Source: Vreelandella titanicae BH1
Lineage (GTDB): Bacteria; Pseudomonadota; Gammaproteobacteria; Pseudomonadales; Halomonadaceae
Length of the DNA: 64,000 bases
Direction of reading: 5' to 3'
Assembly (NCBI RefSeq): GCF_000336575.1
Contig: NZ_AOPO01000013.1
Span: 62,001-126,000 of the forward strand
The position numbers were made by a program, and so were the translations under genes. Position 1 is the first letter of the stretch; each line of letters begins with the position of its first letter. Shown one piece after another: positions 44,201 through 53,110 of this stretch. The notes below the pieces were generated by a model, which was given only the letters and a program-made list of their open reading frames with translations, was not told the origin of the DNA and did no database searches.

Positions 44201-45799
44201 TTCGGCGGGCAGATCCTTAGACTCTTGACCATCCTCTAACCAATCCACCGTACCGCTATCAAACAGCACGCTCGCAGTAACGCCCGACTCGGTAATGGAA
44301 ACATCGAAAAGTGATTCCGGCTTCGCCGTCAGTGCGTCCGGTAGGGTATTGAGATCCGGGCCGTCTATTTCACGAACGGCATAATCGCCATCCCATAGGT
44401 AAAGACCAAAACCTACGTCGTCGTCATCGTTAACCGGGCCCGCCAGGATCAGATAACCTTCATCGCCAGCAGATTCAATAGAGCGCACAGCGCGACCATC
44501 CAGGTCTAAACGCAGGGGATCGCCAAAGGAAGCTTCGTTAGCCTCTCCAGCGACTAGGTCAATCACATTTTCAACGGGCACTAATTGTGCGAAGTCATCA
44601 TCCAACGGCGAGCGTAGGCCAAGATAAAGGGAATCACCGATAAACACAGCGCCTTCAATATTGACCCCTAACGAGAGGCTCAGCGCATTTTCACCAAGCC
44701 CATGGCCATTTTGGGCATCCCAGTCGTTAAGCTGGCTGGCTAAATCGGTAAACTGGCCCGTCACCTCGATGCTCAAACTCTCAGCGTTATCACCTGTCAC
44801 TTCAGTGGCGAAAATCATTGAGCGCTGGCTGCTCTCGTGGGAGCCTAGCCAGTAGTGGGTACCCTGATAAGTCGCCACCGCTTCCAAGTCCACCTCTTGG
44901 GTGTCATTCAAACCCAGAGCAGTATTTAGGTTAATTTCCGCCAGAGGGGCGCCGTCAGTGTCGCGCTCATAGAGGCGTAACACTTGGTCTTCGTCATCCG
45001 CCACCAGAATGAAACCCTCACCCACGGCAATCGCTGCTGAAGCGTCAGACGTGCCCGTGTGGTAGCGCTCTCCCAGATTGAAGTTTGGGTTGCTTGGCTC
45101 AGGCTGACTGGGGTCAGTTGGGTTGTTGGGCTCTTCAGGTTCTGTTGGCTCTTCAGGTTCTGTTGGCTCTTCAGGTTCTGTTGGCTCTTCAGGTTCCGTT
45201 GGCTCTTCAGGTTCTTCTGGCTCACTCTCAAGCTGCTCAATATAACTACTCAGTAGCGATGCAACATCATCCACGCTGGAGCCATCGCCGAGTAAAGGAG
45301 CTAATACACGTGCTGGTTGCTGTTCAATGCTTTCGCTGCTGTTCATAAATGCTGCGGCAAGCTCCTCACGAGACAGCCCGTCCGCCAGCAGCGCTGACCA
45401 GTACACTAAGCCTTCTGGGTCAGGCTCACGGTTCAAAACACTGTTGTAGAGTTGATTTAGCCAAGTGGTATCGTTCAAGTTGGAAACGCTGGCTTCGAAC
45501 TCATTAGACGCTTGAAAACTATTGGAAATCTCTTCCAATGCTAAGCCGTTACGGTACTCATTGACCCAGTACGCGAGGCCTGCAGGGTCGGCCGTACGTA
45601 ATAGGTGAACACTATAGAGCGTAATAATAGGCTGGATTTGCAGCTGAAATTCATCGCTGGTCACCATTGAGTCAAGAGTGGTTGCAACATCGACAGTTCC
45701 GCTATCCAGGGCGGTAGTCCAATAATTAGCGCCAGCCTCATCCGGCTCACGCAATAAAATATCGCGATATAACGTAGAAACAAGCTCAAAGTTGGTCAT
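41204..45799 (-). CDS. ExeM/NucH-type extracellular endonuclease with N-terminal DUF4214 repeats
   Basis: 1531 residues. Domains in order: three DUF4214-like repeats at about 1-165 (LYRDILLREPDEAGANYW..., LLRTADPAGLAYWV, VLNREPDPEGLVYW); an EEPTEP linker at about 190-230; a beta-propeller-like region (about 240-560); a first extracellular adhesion-like part with SGWAGDGFRA; lamin-tail domain AITEIWSGQSGSDVTADWFEVTN (about 760-900); an OB-like segment ending FFLQEEDSDNDN; and a C-terminal endonuclease/exonuclease/phosphatase domain with FNVLNYF, LMEIENNG, GDLNSYAMEDP and SSDHDPILV. No Sec signal peptide and no RTX repeats seen. Divergent from a 5'-nucleotidase and a type I secretion operon, so probably exported by it. 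Role: degradation of extracellular DNA. Confidence 0.9.
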   Translation of the reverse strand: MTNFELVSTLYRDILLREPDEAGANYWTTALDSGTVDVATTLDSMVTSDEFQLQIQPIITLYSVHLLRTADPAGLAYWVNEYRNGLALEEISNSFQASNEFEASVSNLNDTTWLNQLYNSVLNREPDPEGLVYWSALLADGLSREELAAAFMNSSESIEQQPARVLAPLLGDGSSVDDVASLLSSYIEQLESEPEEPEEPTEPEEPTEPEEPTEPEEPTEPEEPNNPTDPSQPEPSNPNFNLGERYHTGTSDASAAIAVGEGFILVADDEDQVLRLYERDTDGAPLAEINLNTALGLNDTQEVDLEAVATYQGTHYWLGSHESSQRSMIFATEVTGDNAESLSIEVTGQFTDLASQLNDWDAQNGHGLGENALSLSLGVNIEGAVFIGDSLYLGLRSPLDDDFAQLVPVENVIDLVAGEANEASFGDPLRLDLDGRAVRSIESAGDEGYLILAGPVNDDDDVGFGLYLWDGDYAVREIDGPDLNTLPDALTAKPESLFDVSITESGVTASVLFDSGTVDWLEDGQESKDLPAEQQRFVSTDIEFNLPDFAPQAGDIAITAVSGSEKSFQFVALKGISEGAEITFTDSGWAGDGFRASEGAVQWTAPEGGVPAGTVVTYTADSPQFTTANSSEVGNNGFNLSVSGDQVLAFVGEASDPTFIYAAQTNSDAWQETADSSNNSALPPGLEEGVTAVAVGSARNAAFTGNGFGTAEELLSAVGNPENWSFEYAELPTNATTDFHVGTMEAPYVPGERDIGLAITEIWSGQSGSDVTADWFEVTNRSSEALDFSNMPLYYDDDSADPIDAIEIKGLSSLAPGESAIIMVDGDAESVAEFRSAWSNLDNIDALKIGYAENASGLGGGGDAVTLWQGDPRVDGNQVAMEAYPDTDGFDAASWDVNLGKFTTTDTEGAISSDALGGDGSDVPAVASPGLANQPQVDITLISAVQGDSSSSTLEGENVTLEAIVTMVAPGLDGFFLQEEDSDNDNNAETSEGIFVYAGSGSGDWLEQLTAGDQIRISGEVSEYFEKTQLTAERNSLEVLANDVPLPESQRIIMPFTDKQGLEAFEGMRVAIEALDGEPLVVTELYELGRYGEVTLASGGRLEQFTEVNEPDVAGYSAWLDDAEARTIKIDDANSAQNADPIIYGRNGEELSGSNPLRGGDELQTLEGVLDYNFEEWKVQNVEGLDFTGAERPATPDTDALGDADITVASFNVLNYFTTLDENGNKTETLNGTLHDPRGANNAEEFARQEAKIVEAINTSGADVVGLMEIENNGYGDDSAIATLVDALNADVQDKNIQDVTWAYSVPEDGNGNTTSPGDDAIAVGVIYNSQAVTPTGAAATKTDGAFATANRAPVMQTFEDSNGETFSVVVNHFKSKGSVVNGEDAIGDGQANNNPTRVEAAEELLEWLSTNPTGSNDSDVLILGDLNSYAMEDPIMTLTDAGYTFQDDDYSYVFDGFWGSLDHALASETLATQVTGTTTWHINADEASALDYNTDFTNDRQDDNLYADDAFRSSDHDPILVGLNLGLAEA
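45129..45218 (+). repeat. Five tandem 18-base units in the nuclease linker
   Basis: Unit GGCTCTTCAGGTTCTGTT repeated five times with few changes (the last two units vary). On the minus strand it codes for a six-residue EEPTEP repeat. Length may vary between strains by slippage, always in frame. Confidence 0.92.
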
Positions 45800-45843
45800 T
45801 TAACCAGCCCTCACAGGATGAATGGAAAGGTTGAATTTATTAC

Positions 45844-45868
45844 TAAGTCATAGCAATTAAATGACTTA
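45844..45868. promoter_or_regulatory. Perfect inverted repeat between the two secreted-enzyme genes
   Basis: TAAGTCAT-N9-ATGACTTA, 8-base arms, in the 217-base divergent region. Placement 45 bases upstream of the nuclease start suggests an operator, possibly shared with the 5'-nucleotidase gene. It does not clearly match a Pho box (CTGTCAT repeats), although GTCAT is shared. Confidence 0.5.
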
Positions 45869-46016
45869 AATGTTTTATTTTAATGATGCTTGGATTACGA
45901 AGTGATTTTTTGGCGACACTAGAATACTTTTTCTTTAAAGCGTCACGTATTTGCAATGGTTGATTGCGTAACCTCACGTTTGCCTATTTTTCCACGGATT
46001 AAAAAAGGGAACCGCC

Positions 46017-48356
46017 ATGAGTAATTTCCAGCTTCAACTCCTGCACGCAGCCGATATGGAAGGGGGCGGTGGAGATCTGCTTAACGCACCCAATTTCATT
46101 TCTATCGTGGATCACTTAGAAGATCAGTACGCCAACTCGCTGTTTGTCGGTTCGGGTGATTTAGTTCTGCCCGGGCCGTATTTGAACGCCGCCGCTGATT
46201 CAAGCTTACAAACGGCCTTCCAAGCCGCGGTTGAAGAGATTTATGGGCTAGAAGCGGGTTCCATGAGCGGAATCACGGCGGCCTCTGGGCGTGTTGAGAC
46301 TCTGTTGATGGATCTGGTCGACGCTGCGGCCGTGACATTGGGCAATCACGAGTTTGATCTAGGCACTGATCTAATTGCTGCAATGATCGCGCCTGTGGTT
46401 AACGGCGCTACGGCTGCTGAAATTGAATGGCTGGGCTCGCAGTTCCCTTACCTCTCAGCCAACCTGGATTTCTCCGCTGATGCCGCCCTAAGCGAGCTGG
46501 CTACCAATGAGTTATTCAGCCAAGACGCTTTCCAAGCTACTTTGGAAGAGCTATTAGCTGGCGCTAATAAGCCTAAGCTAGCCCCGGCGGTGATTGCCGA
46601 GCGTGGTGGTGAAAAAATTGGCATTATTGGCGTTACTACCCAAATCCTTGAAAGCATCTCTTCGCCAGGTGATGTAGACGTGCTGACAGGGGGTAGTAAC
46701 GACATGCAGGCCCTGGCCGACCTGATTCAGCCAGTCATTGATGACCTAGAATCGCAGGGCATCAATAAGATCATCCTCAGTTCGCACCTTCAGCAAATTC
46801 AGTTTGAAGAAGAGCTAGCGACACTGCTGGATGGGGTCGATATCGTCATTGCCGGTGGTTCCAATAGCCTGCTGGCGGATCAAGAAGATCAAGACCGCGG
46901 CTTGTTTCCGGGAGCGGGCGAACCCTATGACTCATACCCCATTGTTACCCAGGACGCCTCAGGTAATGATGTCGTGGTAGTGAATACTGATGGTGGCTGG
47001 CGCTACGTTGCCGAGCTAGTGGTGGAGTTTGACGAACAGGGGCGGGTTGTTGCCGATTCAATCGATGAGAACACCTCAGGCGTTTATGCCACCACTGACG
47101 AACAGGTAGAAGCGCTGTGGGGCGACCTGGAAAGCGCCTTTGCTGAAGGCACCAAAGGGGATGTGGCCAACGACCTAATCGGCGCCGTAGGGGAATTCGT
47201 TGCTGAACAAGACGGCAACATCCTTGGTTTAACCGATGTTTATCTGGTGGGGGAGCGGGGCGCAGTGCGTACCGAAGAGACCAACCTGGGTAACCTGACT
47301 GCCGACGCCAACCTCTGGTACGCCAAACAGCTGGATGCCGAGGTACTGGTATCGTTTAAGAACGGCGGTGGTATTCGTGAGCCGATTGGTGATGTCGTGG
47401 TGGAAGGAAGCGATAGCGAGCCCAGCTATCAGGTGCCGGGCGCCAACCCCGCTATCGGCAAGCCGGAAGGGGGTGTATCCCAGCTGGATGCAGCGTCATC
47501 GCTACGCTTCAATAACGACCTGACCATCATTACCGTCACGCGTAGCACGCTATTGGATATCCTGGAGCATGCGGTAGCAGCGTCAGCGCCGGGTGTCACT
47601 GCTGGTCAGTTTGCCCAGGTGGGCGGTATCCAATACAGCTTTGATGTAAGTCAACCCGCTGGCGAGCGCATCCAAAATGCGGTAATCGTTAATGAGGATG
47701 GCAGTGCAAACGATGTACTGGTCGCCAATGGCCGCTTGGTAGGTGATGCTGAAGAGAGCATCAAAGTCGTTACCTTAGGCTTTTTGGCCGACGGCGGCGA
47801 CGGTTATCCGTTAGATGAAGGCAGCTATCAAGACCGCGTGGATCTTATGGACGCGTTTGTAGATGACGGCCAGTTTACCTTCGCCGATAAGGGCACTGAG
47901 CAGGATGCCTTTGCTGAATACATGGCCAGCATGTTCAGCGAAACGCCATTTAGCGAAGAAGAAACCCCTGCCAGCGAAGACCTGCGCATCCAAAACCTTG
48001 ATGAGCGTAGCGATGCAGTCTTCAGCGCGCCTGTTGACCCACTATTGCGCCTTTACGATGCTGCCTTTGATCGCTATGCGGATGGTAAAGGGTTGGGGTA
48101 CTGGTTGGAAATTAAGGAGACTACTGGTTTAGGTGATATTGCCAACAGCTTTATTGCGTCAGCTGAGTTCAATAGTCAAAACGGGAATCTAGAAGACGAC
48201 GCCTTTATTGAACTGATGTATTCAAACGTACTCGAGAGAACGTCTGATTCGGCAGGTAAAGAGTTCTGGTTGGATCAGTTGGATAATGGTGCCGAGCGAG
48301 GCGCCGTTATGGTTGGTTTTACCGAGTCAGATGAGAGCATGATGCTGTTTGGTTAA
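46017..48356 (+). CDS. UshA-like 5'-nucleotidase/metallophosphatase with C-terminal DUF4214 repeats
   Basis: 779 residues. N-terminal calcineurin-like metallophosphatase: LLHAADMEGGG (in place of the usual LLHTNDxHG), GSGDLVLPGP, TLGNHEFDLG, SSHLQQIQFE. Then a 5'-nucleotidase C domain with NGGGIREPIG and the substrate-stacking region. Residues about 670-779 carry two DUF4214-like repeats (LYDAAFDRYADGKGLGYWL and LMYSNVLERTSDSAGKEFWLDQLDNG). No Sec signal; AAGGG ribosome binding site. The DUF4214 end and the neighbouring ABC-HlyD-TolC genes point to type I secretion. Would release phosphate and nucleosides from extracellular nucleotides made by the nuclease. Confidence 0.9.
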   Translation: MSNFQLQLLHAADMEGGGGDLLNAPNFISIVDHLEDQYANSLFVGSGDLVLPGPYLNAAADSSLQTAFQAAVEEIYGLEAGSMSGITAASGRVETLLMDLVDAAAVTLGNHEFDLGTDLIAAMIAPVVNGATAAEIEWLGSQFPYLSANLDFSADAALSELATNELFSQDAFQATLEELLAGANKPKLAPAVIAERGGEKIGIIGVTTQILESISSPGDVDVLTGGSNDMQALADLIQPVIDDLESQGINKIILSSHLQQIQFEEELATLLDGVDIVIAGGSNSLLADQEDQDRGLFPGAGEPYDSYPIVTQDASGNDVVVVNTDGGWRYVAELVVEFDEQGRVVADSIDENTSGVYATTDEQVEALWGDLESAFAEGTKGDVANDLIGAVGEFVAEQDGNILGLTDVYLVGERGAVRTEETNLGNLTADANLWYAKQLDAEVLVSFKNGGGIREPIGDVVVEGSDSEPSYQVPGANPAIGKPEGGVSQLDAASSLRFNNDLTIITVTRSTLLDILEHAVAASAPGVTAGQFAQVGGIQYSFDVSQPAGERIQNAVIVNEDGSANDVLVANGRLVGDAEESIKVVTLGFLADGGDGYPLDEGSYQDRVDLMDAFVDDGQFTFADKGTEQDAFAEYMASMFSETPFSEEETPASEDLRIQNLDERSDAVFSAPVDPLLRLYDAAFDRYADGKGLGYWLEIKETTGLGDIANSFIASAEFNSQNGNLEDDAFIELMYSNVLERTSDSAGKEFWLDQLDNGAERGAVMVGFTESDESMMLFG

Positions 48357-48426
48357 CGGTTTATTTGCAGACCTTGGGTTGGGTATAGATAAGCTCGACC
48401 CCCTTCCTGACAGTTTTTACTCTCAT

Positions 48427-48453
48427 AACGCCCCTACCCTAGGCAGGGGCGTT
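48427..48453 (+). terminator. Terminator after the 5'-nucleotidase
   Basis: AACGCCCCT / AGGGGCGTT stem with inner CCT/AGG pairing, followed by TCTGTT. Located 70 bases past the nucleotidase stop and 60 bases before the ABC gene. Partial read-through is possible as the T-tract is weak. Confidence 0.65.
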
Positions 48454-48513
48454 TCTGTTATGCTGCCGCGATAATCTTCGCGTGACTTCTTTTGATTCAA
48501 CGGTGATCCCTCC

Positions 48514-50268
48514 ATGGCAAAGCAACAGGAAGCAACGGATCTACAGCGTGCATTAAGCGCCTGTAAGGGTTCGTTTGTATCGGTGGGCTTTTTTAGCATG
48601 TTCGTCAATTTGCTGATGCTAGTTCCCCCCATGTACATGCTCCAAGTGTATGACCGCGTGCTCACCACGCAAAGTCTCGATACGCTGATCATGTTGACGC
48701 TCGTCGTCGTATTTCTATTTATGGTGATGGGCGGGCTGGAACTGGTACGTTCAAGGATGTTGGTGAGGATAGGGAACCGTTTAGATACCACTATCAATCA
48801 GCGCCTCTACAGCGCCATGTTTCGACGTAGCATAATGTCCCCTGGCAGCCAAAGTGCCCAGCCACTTAATGACCTGACCAGCTTGCGACAATTTCTTACC
48901 GGAAATGGCCTGTTTGCTTTTTTTGATGCCCCTTGGGTGCCGGTTTACCTAGGTATTCTGTTTATTTTCCACCCCTGGCTCGGGGTGTTTGCTACCTGCG
49001 CGGGGATTATTTTATTTGCGCTAGCGGTGGCTAATGAGAAGTCTACAAAAACCTTGCTTGCTGAAGCTAATAGTGAGCAGATTCAAGCGCAAAACCTAGC
49101 CAACTCTAACTTACGTAACGCTGAAGTGCTTCATGCAATGGGCATGCTGCCTGGCATTATGGGGCGCTGGTCAAAGCGCCATCATGAGTTTCTTGCTAAG
49201 CAGTCGCAAGCAAGCGACCGAGCAGGCGCGTTAACGAATACATCTAAAGTGATGCGCTTACTGTTCCAGTCATTGATTCTTGGCCTGGGTGCGCTCTTAG
49301 TGCTCAGAGGCGAAATGACCCCCGGCATGATGATTGCTGGTTCTATCCTTATGGGACGTGCGCTGGCCCCTATCGATCAAATGATAGGTGGCTGGAAAGG
49401 CTTTGTATCGGCGCGTGGTGCCTATGGCCGGTTAAACGAGCTTCTAGTACAGATTCCAGGCGAACAACCCCACATGTCGCTGCCTGCTCCCCAAGGTGTT
49501 GTTGATATAGAAAACGTAGCTGCTGCTCCTCCAGGTACGCGTATGGCCACCATCCGAGGCATCAATTTTAGTGTCGCTAAAGGTGAGCATGTTGGCATCA
49601 TCGGCCCTAGTGCGGCAGGCAAATCAACGCTTGCCCGCGTGTTGCTGGGGATATGGCCAACACAGGTGGGCGACGTAAGGCTTGATGGAGGTGCAATTAA
49701 TCAATACAACCGTGACGAGCTAGGGCCTTATATCGGCTATTTACCGCAAGATATTGAATTGTTCGATGGCACCATCAGCGAGAACATTGCCCGGTTTGGC
49801 AATGTTGACCCAGAGAAAGTCGTTGCAGCCGCCAAAAAAGCAGGCGTTCATGAAATGGTGTTGGAACTGTCAGATGGGTACGACACGATTATTGCCTCAA
49901 ATAGCGGTGCACTCTCTGGTGGTCAGCGCCAGCGCTTAGGGTTAGCACGCGCCTTATATGGTAACCCAGTGTTGGTAGTGCTAGACGAGCCAAATGCCAA
50001 TCTCGATGACGCTGGTGAACGAGCGCTGAGCCAAGCCATTGCTCAATTAAAAGCAGAAGGTACAACGCTATTTGTAATAAGTCATCGAACTAGCGTACTA
50101 AAAACAATGGACAAGCTTTTGGTCATGAAAGAAGGCCAAGTCAGTATGTTTGGCCCCCGAGACCAAGTACTTGCCCAGTTTGCCAAAAAGCCACGCCCTC
50201 AAGTAGGCCAACAGGGTTCAGCTCGCCTCTCCGCCATTTCAGGTGGTCGTGGTAGTGAGGAGTCGTAA
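48514..50268 (+). CDS. Type I secretion ABC permease/ATPase (PrtD family)
   Basis: 584 residues. Membrane domain with about six helices (residues 20-310) and no N-terminal C39 peptidase domain, like PrtD/AprD. ATPase: Walker A GPSAAGKST at about 364-372, Q-loop GYLPQDIELFDGTI, signature LSGGQRQRLGLARALYGNP, Walker B VLVVLDEPNANLDD and the H-loop VISHR. Inner-membrane engine of the type I secretion system with the HlyD gene (1 base gap) and TolC gene. Likely cargo: the two DUF4214 enzymes upstream. Confidence 0.95.
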   Translation: MAKQQEATDLQRALSACKGSFVSVGFFSMFVNLLMLVPPMYMLQVYDRVLTTQSLDTLIMLTLVVVFLFMVMGGLELVRSRMLVRIGNRLDTTINQRLYSAMFRRSIMSPGSQSAQPLNDLTSLRQFLTGNGLFAFFDAPWVPVYLGILFIFHPWLGVFATCAGIILFALAVANEKSTKTLLAEANSEQIQAQNLANSNLRNAEVLHAMGMLPGIMGRWSKRHHEFLAKQSQASDRAGALTNTSKVMRLLFQSLILGLGALLVLRGEMTPGMMIAGSILMGRALAPIDQMIGGWKGFVSARGAYGRLNELLVQIPGEQPHMSLPAPQGVVDIENVAAAPPGTRMATIRGINFSVAKGEHVGIIGPSAAGKSTLARVLLGIWPTQVGDVRLDGGAINQYNRDELGPYIGYLPQDIELFDGTISENIARFGNVDPEKVVAAAKKAGVHEMVLELSDGYDTIIASNSGALSGGQRQRLGLARALYGNPVLVVLDEPNANLDDAGERALSQAIAQLKAEGTTLFVISHRTSVLKTMDKLLVMKEGQVSMFGPRDQVLAQFAKKPRPQVGQQGSARLSAISGGRGSEES

Positions 50269-50269
50269 T

Positions 50270-51649
50270 ATGAGCAGTCACAAAGATCAGCTCCCAGCCA
50301 AAAGCGAAATTGATGTAACGCCACAAGGCCCTGCTACCATTGAAGGTGAGGCTCAAGAGAAGTTACCAACCAGTGATAAAGGCTATCGTAAGCTCGGTTA
50401 CGCTATTCTAGGTATAGCGCTTGGTGGGTTCGTATTGTGGTCTGTGACAGCTTCATTGGCGGTAGCTGTGGTAGCCCCAGGTAATGTATCCATGGAGTCG
50501 TTTAAGCGCACGGTGCAGCATCTTGAAGGTGGCATTGTGCGAGAGCTTTTGGTGGAAGATGGCGACAAAGTAGAGGCCGGGCAGCCTCTAGTTATATTGA
50601 GCGATACTCAGGTGCGCTCGCAACTTGAAATTGCTCAATCTCAATACTATATAAACCGAGCGATGGAAGTGCGTTTACTAGCAGAACAGCAAGGCGCCGA
50701 AACGCTTGAGATGCCCGAAGAGCTGATGTCGGTGGATAACGATAGGATCCAGCAGGTAACAGCTGTTCAGCAAAGTTTGTTTCATGCGCGCCGTCAATCG
50801 CTGCTCAGTACACTAGACTCAATGGATCAGCAGATCATTCAAATGCAAGAGCAGATTGATGGTCTAGAAGCGCGTGAACGAGTTAATAACCAGCGCATTA
50901 ACTCATTGCGTTCAGAAGCGGAAGACTTCCGTTCATTGTATCGCGAAGGCCTCGGCGACAACCAGCGCCTGCGCGAACTCGAGCGTCAAGTGTTGCAATA
51001 CGAAGGCGACAATGCTGAGTTCCAATCTAATATTGCTCAGCTTCGTTCGCAAATCAGCGAAATTCGTATGCAAAAAGAGATCACTCAACAGGAGTTTCAG
51101 GCCGAAGTAGGTGAACAGCTGCGCAATGCTCAAGCGCAAATAGCGGAGGCGGAGGAGCGTATTACCTCGTTGACCGACCAAGTCAATCGAACCGTTGTGA
51201 GCGCCCCGGTTTCGGGTACCGTGGTGGGCCGTCAAGTTCATACAGTCGGTGCCGTTATTCGACCTGGGGATCCCATCATGGAAGTGGTTCCGTCAGATGA
51301 CGGCTTTGTGGTGGAAGCGCGTGTTCCAACGCGTGATATCGATAACCTCTTCATAGGCCAGCTTGCTGAAATTCGTTTTTCCGCTTTCAACCAGCGACTA
51401 ACAAATGTAATTGATGGTGAGATTATTCACATCAGCGCCGATAGTTTCGAAGATGAGGCGACCGGTCAGAATTACTATAAAACGCGCATTCGGGTAACTG
51501 ATGAAGGAAAAGAGGACATGACGGAGCAAATGCACCTGCTTTCAGGTATGCCTGCTGAAGTCATGATCCGTACTGGTGAGCGTACTTTTGCTAGTTACAT
51601 CGCCAAACCAGTTACTGACATGCTATCGCGCGCTATCCGGGAGGATTAA
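50270..51649 (+). CDS. HlyD-family type I secretion periplasmic adaptor (PrtE-like)
   Basis: 459 residues from ATG 50270, with GTGAGGAG just before it. A short cytoplasmic tail, one membrane helix (LGYAILGIALGGFVLWSVTAS), then the typical PGNVSMESFKRTVQHLEGGIVRELLVEDGDKVEAGQPL lipoyl half, a long coiled coil (about 165-300, rich in E, Q and R), and the second lipoyl half with VVSAPVSGTVVGRQVHTVGAVIRPGDPIMEVVP. It links the ABC protein to the outer membrane channel. It overlaps the TolC gene by one base. Confidence 0.95.
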   Translation: MSSHKDQLPAKSEIDVTPQGPATIEGEAQEKLPTSDKGYRKLGYAILGIALGGFVLWSVTASLAVAVVAPGNVSMESFKRTVQHLEGGIVRELLVEDGDKVEAGQPLVILSDTQVRSQLEIAQSQYYINRAMEVRLLAEQQGAETLEMPEELMSVDNDRIQQVTAVQQSLFHARRQSLLSTLDSMDQQIIQMQEQIDGLEARERVNNQRINSLRSEAEDFRSLYREGLGDNQRLRELERQVLQYEGDNAEFQSNIAQLRSQISEIRMQKEITQQEFQAEVGEQLRNAQAQIAEAEERITSLTDQVNRTVVSAPVSGTVVGRQVHTVGAVIRPGDPIMEVVPSDDGFVVEARVPTRDIDNLFIGQLAEIRFSAFNQRLTNVIDGEIIHISADSFEDEATGQNYYKTRIRVTDEGKEDMTEQMHLLSGMPAEVMIRTGERTFASYIAKPVTDMLSRAIRED

Positions 51650-53100
51650 TGACACGGACGACACCTTTTAACCTGAGTGCGCTTGTACTTGCAGTTGCGC
51701 TGCTTAGTCAGCCGGCATTGGCACAAAACGATGTTACCGCAGATGATCAAGCGCTTACTGAACTAGAAGCGTTGGCTAATTCGGAGTCACAACCCCAAAC
51801 GCTGCCATCATTGCCTGAGCTATTTGCCCGGGCACTGCGTCACGACTCAGACCTTACTCGTCAGCGATACGAGCTAGATGCTACTCAAGAAGAAGTACCT
51901 ATGGCCCGCTCACAGCTGCTGCCCCAAATCAGCGCAACTGGAGGGTATTTATGGCAAGATTCTACAAATATCCAAACCGTTGGTGATGAAGATTTGGGTC
52001 AACCCGCAACAAGGCCCGGCGAAATTGATGAAACTTACTATCAAGTTCAGCTACAGCAACCACTTTTCAGCCTAGAGCGCTGGAGGAAAATGGATGTTGC
52101 CAGTGCTCAGGTAAGTGCTGCTGAACTACAGCTTGCCGTTGTAGAACAAGAGCTGGCGATACAGGTAAGCGAAGCTTATGTAAAAGCCTATTTAGCTGCA
52201 CAGCGTTCTGGGCTGCTGGAAGCCCAGCAAAAGTCACTTGATCTGCAAGTCCGCCAAGCAAGTCGTGCGTTTGATTTAGGGGTGGGGAATCGAGTAGACC
52301 TATTGGAAGCCCAATCCAGGTATGATCAGGCGGTATCCGATGCTGTTGAGGCAGAAAACGAGCTAGATAATGCTTTAAGCGAATTAGAGCGCCTCACTGG
52401 CGTGATGCCCGAATTTCAAAGCTCTGCGCCTGGCGAACTTACGACGGTTACCCTCAATAATGATATTGGTGATCCCGAAGCGTGGATCGCCCGCACTAAT
52501 CAAAACTTGAATGTCCTATATGCTAGCGAAGAGCAACAGGTCGTCCAGGCTGATAGTAGCGTCAGGCGCTCTGGTTACTACCCCGAGCTAAACCTAAATC
52601 TTAGTTATTCAGATCGGGTCAGTGACGATGAACTGAGAGAAAGCGAAGACTACCGGGCGAGCGTGGAATTAAGCGTACCTATATATCGTGGTGGCTACAC
52701 TAATGCCAGCGTTCGGCAAGGTGAAAAGCGTATAGAGGCAGGGTTGGCTGCTCTCGATAATGAACGCAACCTTGCGATTCAAGAGGTGCGGCAGCGTATC
52801 AGAGCACTTAACGGTGGCGAACGTCGCTTGGAGGCGTTGAATCAAGCTATTTCATCGAGTCAACTGTTTTTAGATGCCGCCGAACGAGGTGAACAATTAG
52901 GACTACGCGATCTTGTCGATGTGCTTGATGCTCGTGCGAGTCTTTATGATCAGCGTATTCAGTACGTTGATACCGTGGGCAATTATGCCTTGGACACGCT
53001 GGCGCTGCATGCTGCAGTCGGGAGCTTGGAAAGCGATGACTTGGCTCGCATTATGGAGCTACTGGCCTCAATGTCCACATCAGCGCAGGTAGCTCGGTAG
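51649..53100 (+). CDS. TolC-family outer membrane channel
   Basis: 483 residues. Sec signal MTRTTPFNLSALVLAVALLSQPALAQ. Two repeated halves of outer membrane efflux protein type: LPELFARALRHDSDLTRQRYELDATQEEVPMARSQLLPQIS and, in the second half, VVQADSSVRRSGYYPELNLNLSYSD. The GERRLEALNQAISSSQLFLDAAERGEQLGLRDLVDVLDARASLYDQRIQY region is typical of type I secretion TolC proteins. Third gene of the ABC-HlyD-TolC operon. Confidence 0.95.
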   Translation: MTRTTPFNLSALVLAVALLSQPALAQNDVTADDQALTELEALANSESQPQTLPSLPELFARALRHDSDLTRQRYELDATQEEVPMARSQLLPQISATGGYLWQDSTNIQTVGDEDLGQPATRPGEIDETYYQVQLQQPLFSLERWRKMDVASAQVSAAELQLAVVEQELAIQVSEAYVKAYLAAQRSGLLEAQQKSLDLQVRQASRAFDLGVGNRVDLLEAQSRYDQAVSDAVEAENELDNALSELERLTGVMPEFQSSAPGELTTVTLNNDIGDPEAWIARTNQNLNVLYASEEQQVVQADSSVRRSGYYPELNLNLSYSDRVSDDELRESEDYRASVELSVPIYRGGYTNASVRQGEKRIEAGLAALDNERNLAIQEVRQRIRALNGGERRLEALNQAISSSQLFLDAAERGEQLGLRDLVDVLDARASLYDQRIQYVDTVGNYALDTLALHAAVGSLESDDLARIMELLASMSTSAQVAR

Positions 53101-53110
53101 CCATCATACT

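Noticed and set aside
45129..45218. Tandem 18-base repeats considered as a CRISPR array
   Set aside because: Units are contiguous without spacers, lie inside an open reading frame and encode EEPTEP; no cas genes are present in the window.
45844..45868. Pho box upstream of the secreted phosphatase and nuclease
   Set aside because: The repeat is an inverted repeat with 9-base spacing, not the CTGTCAT direct repeats of PhoB sites.
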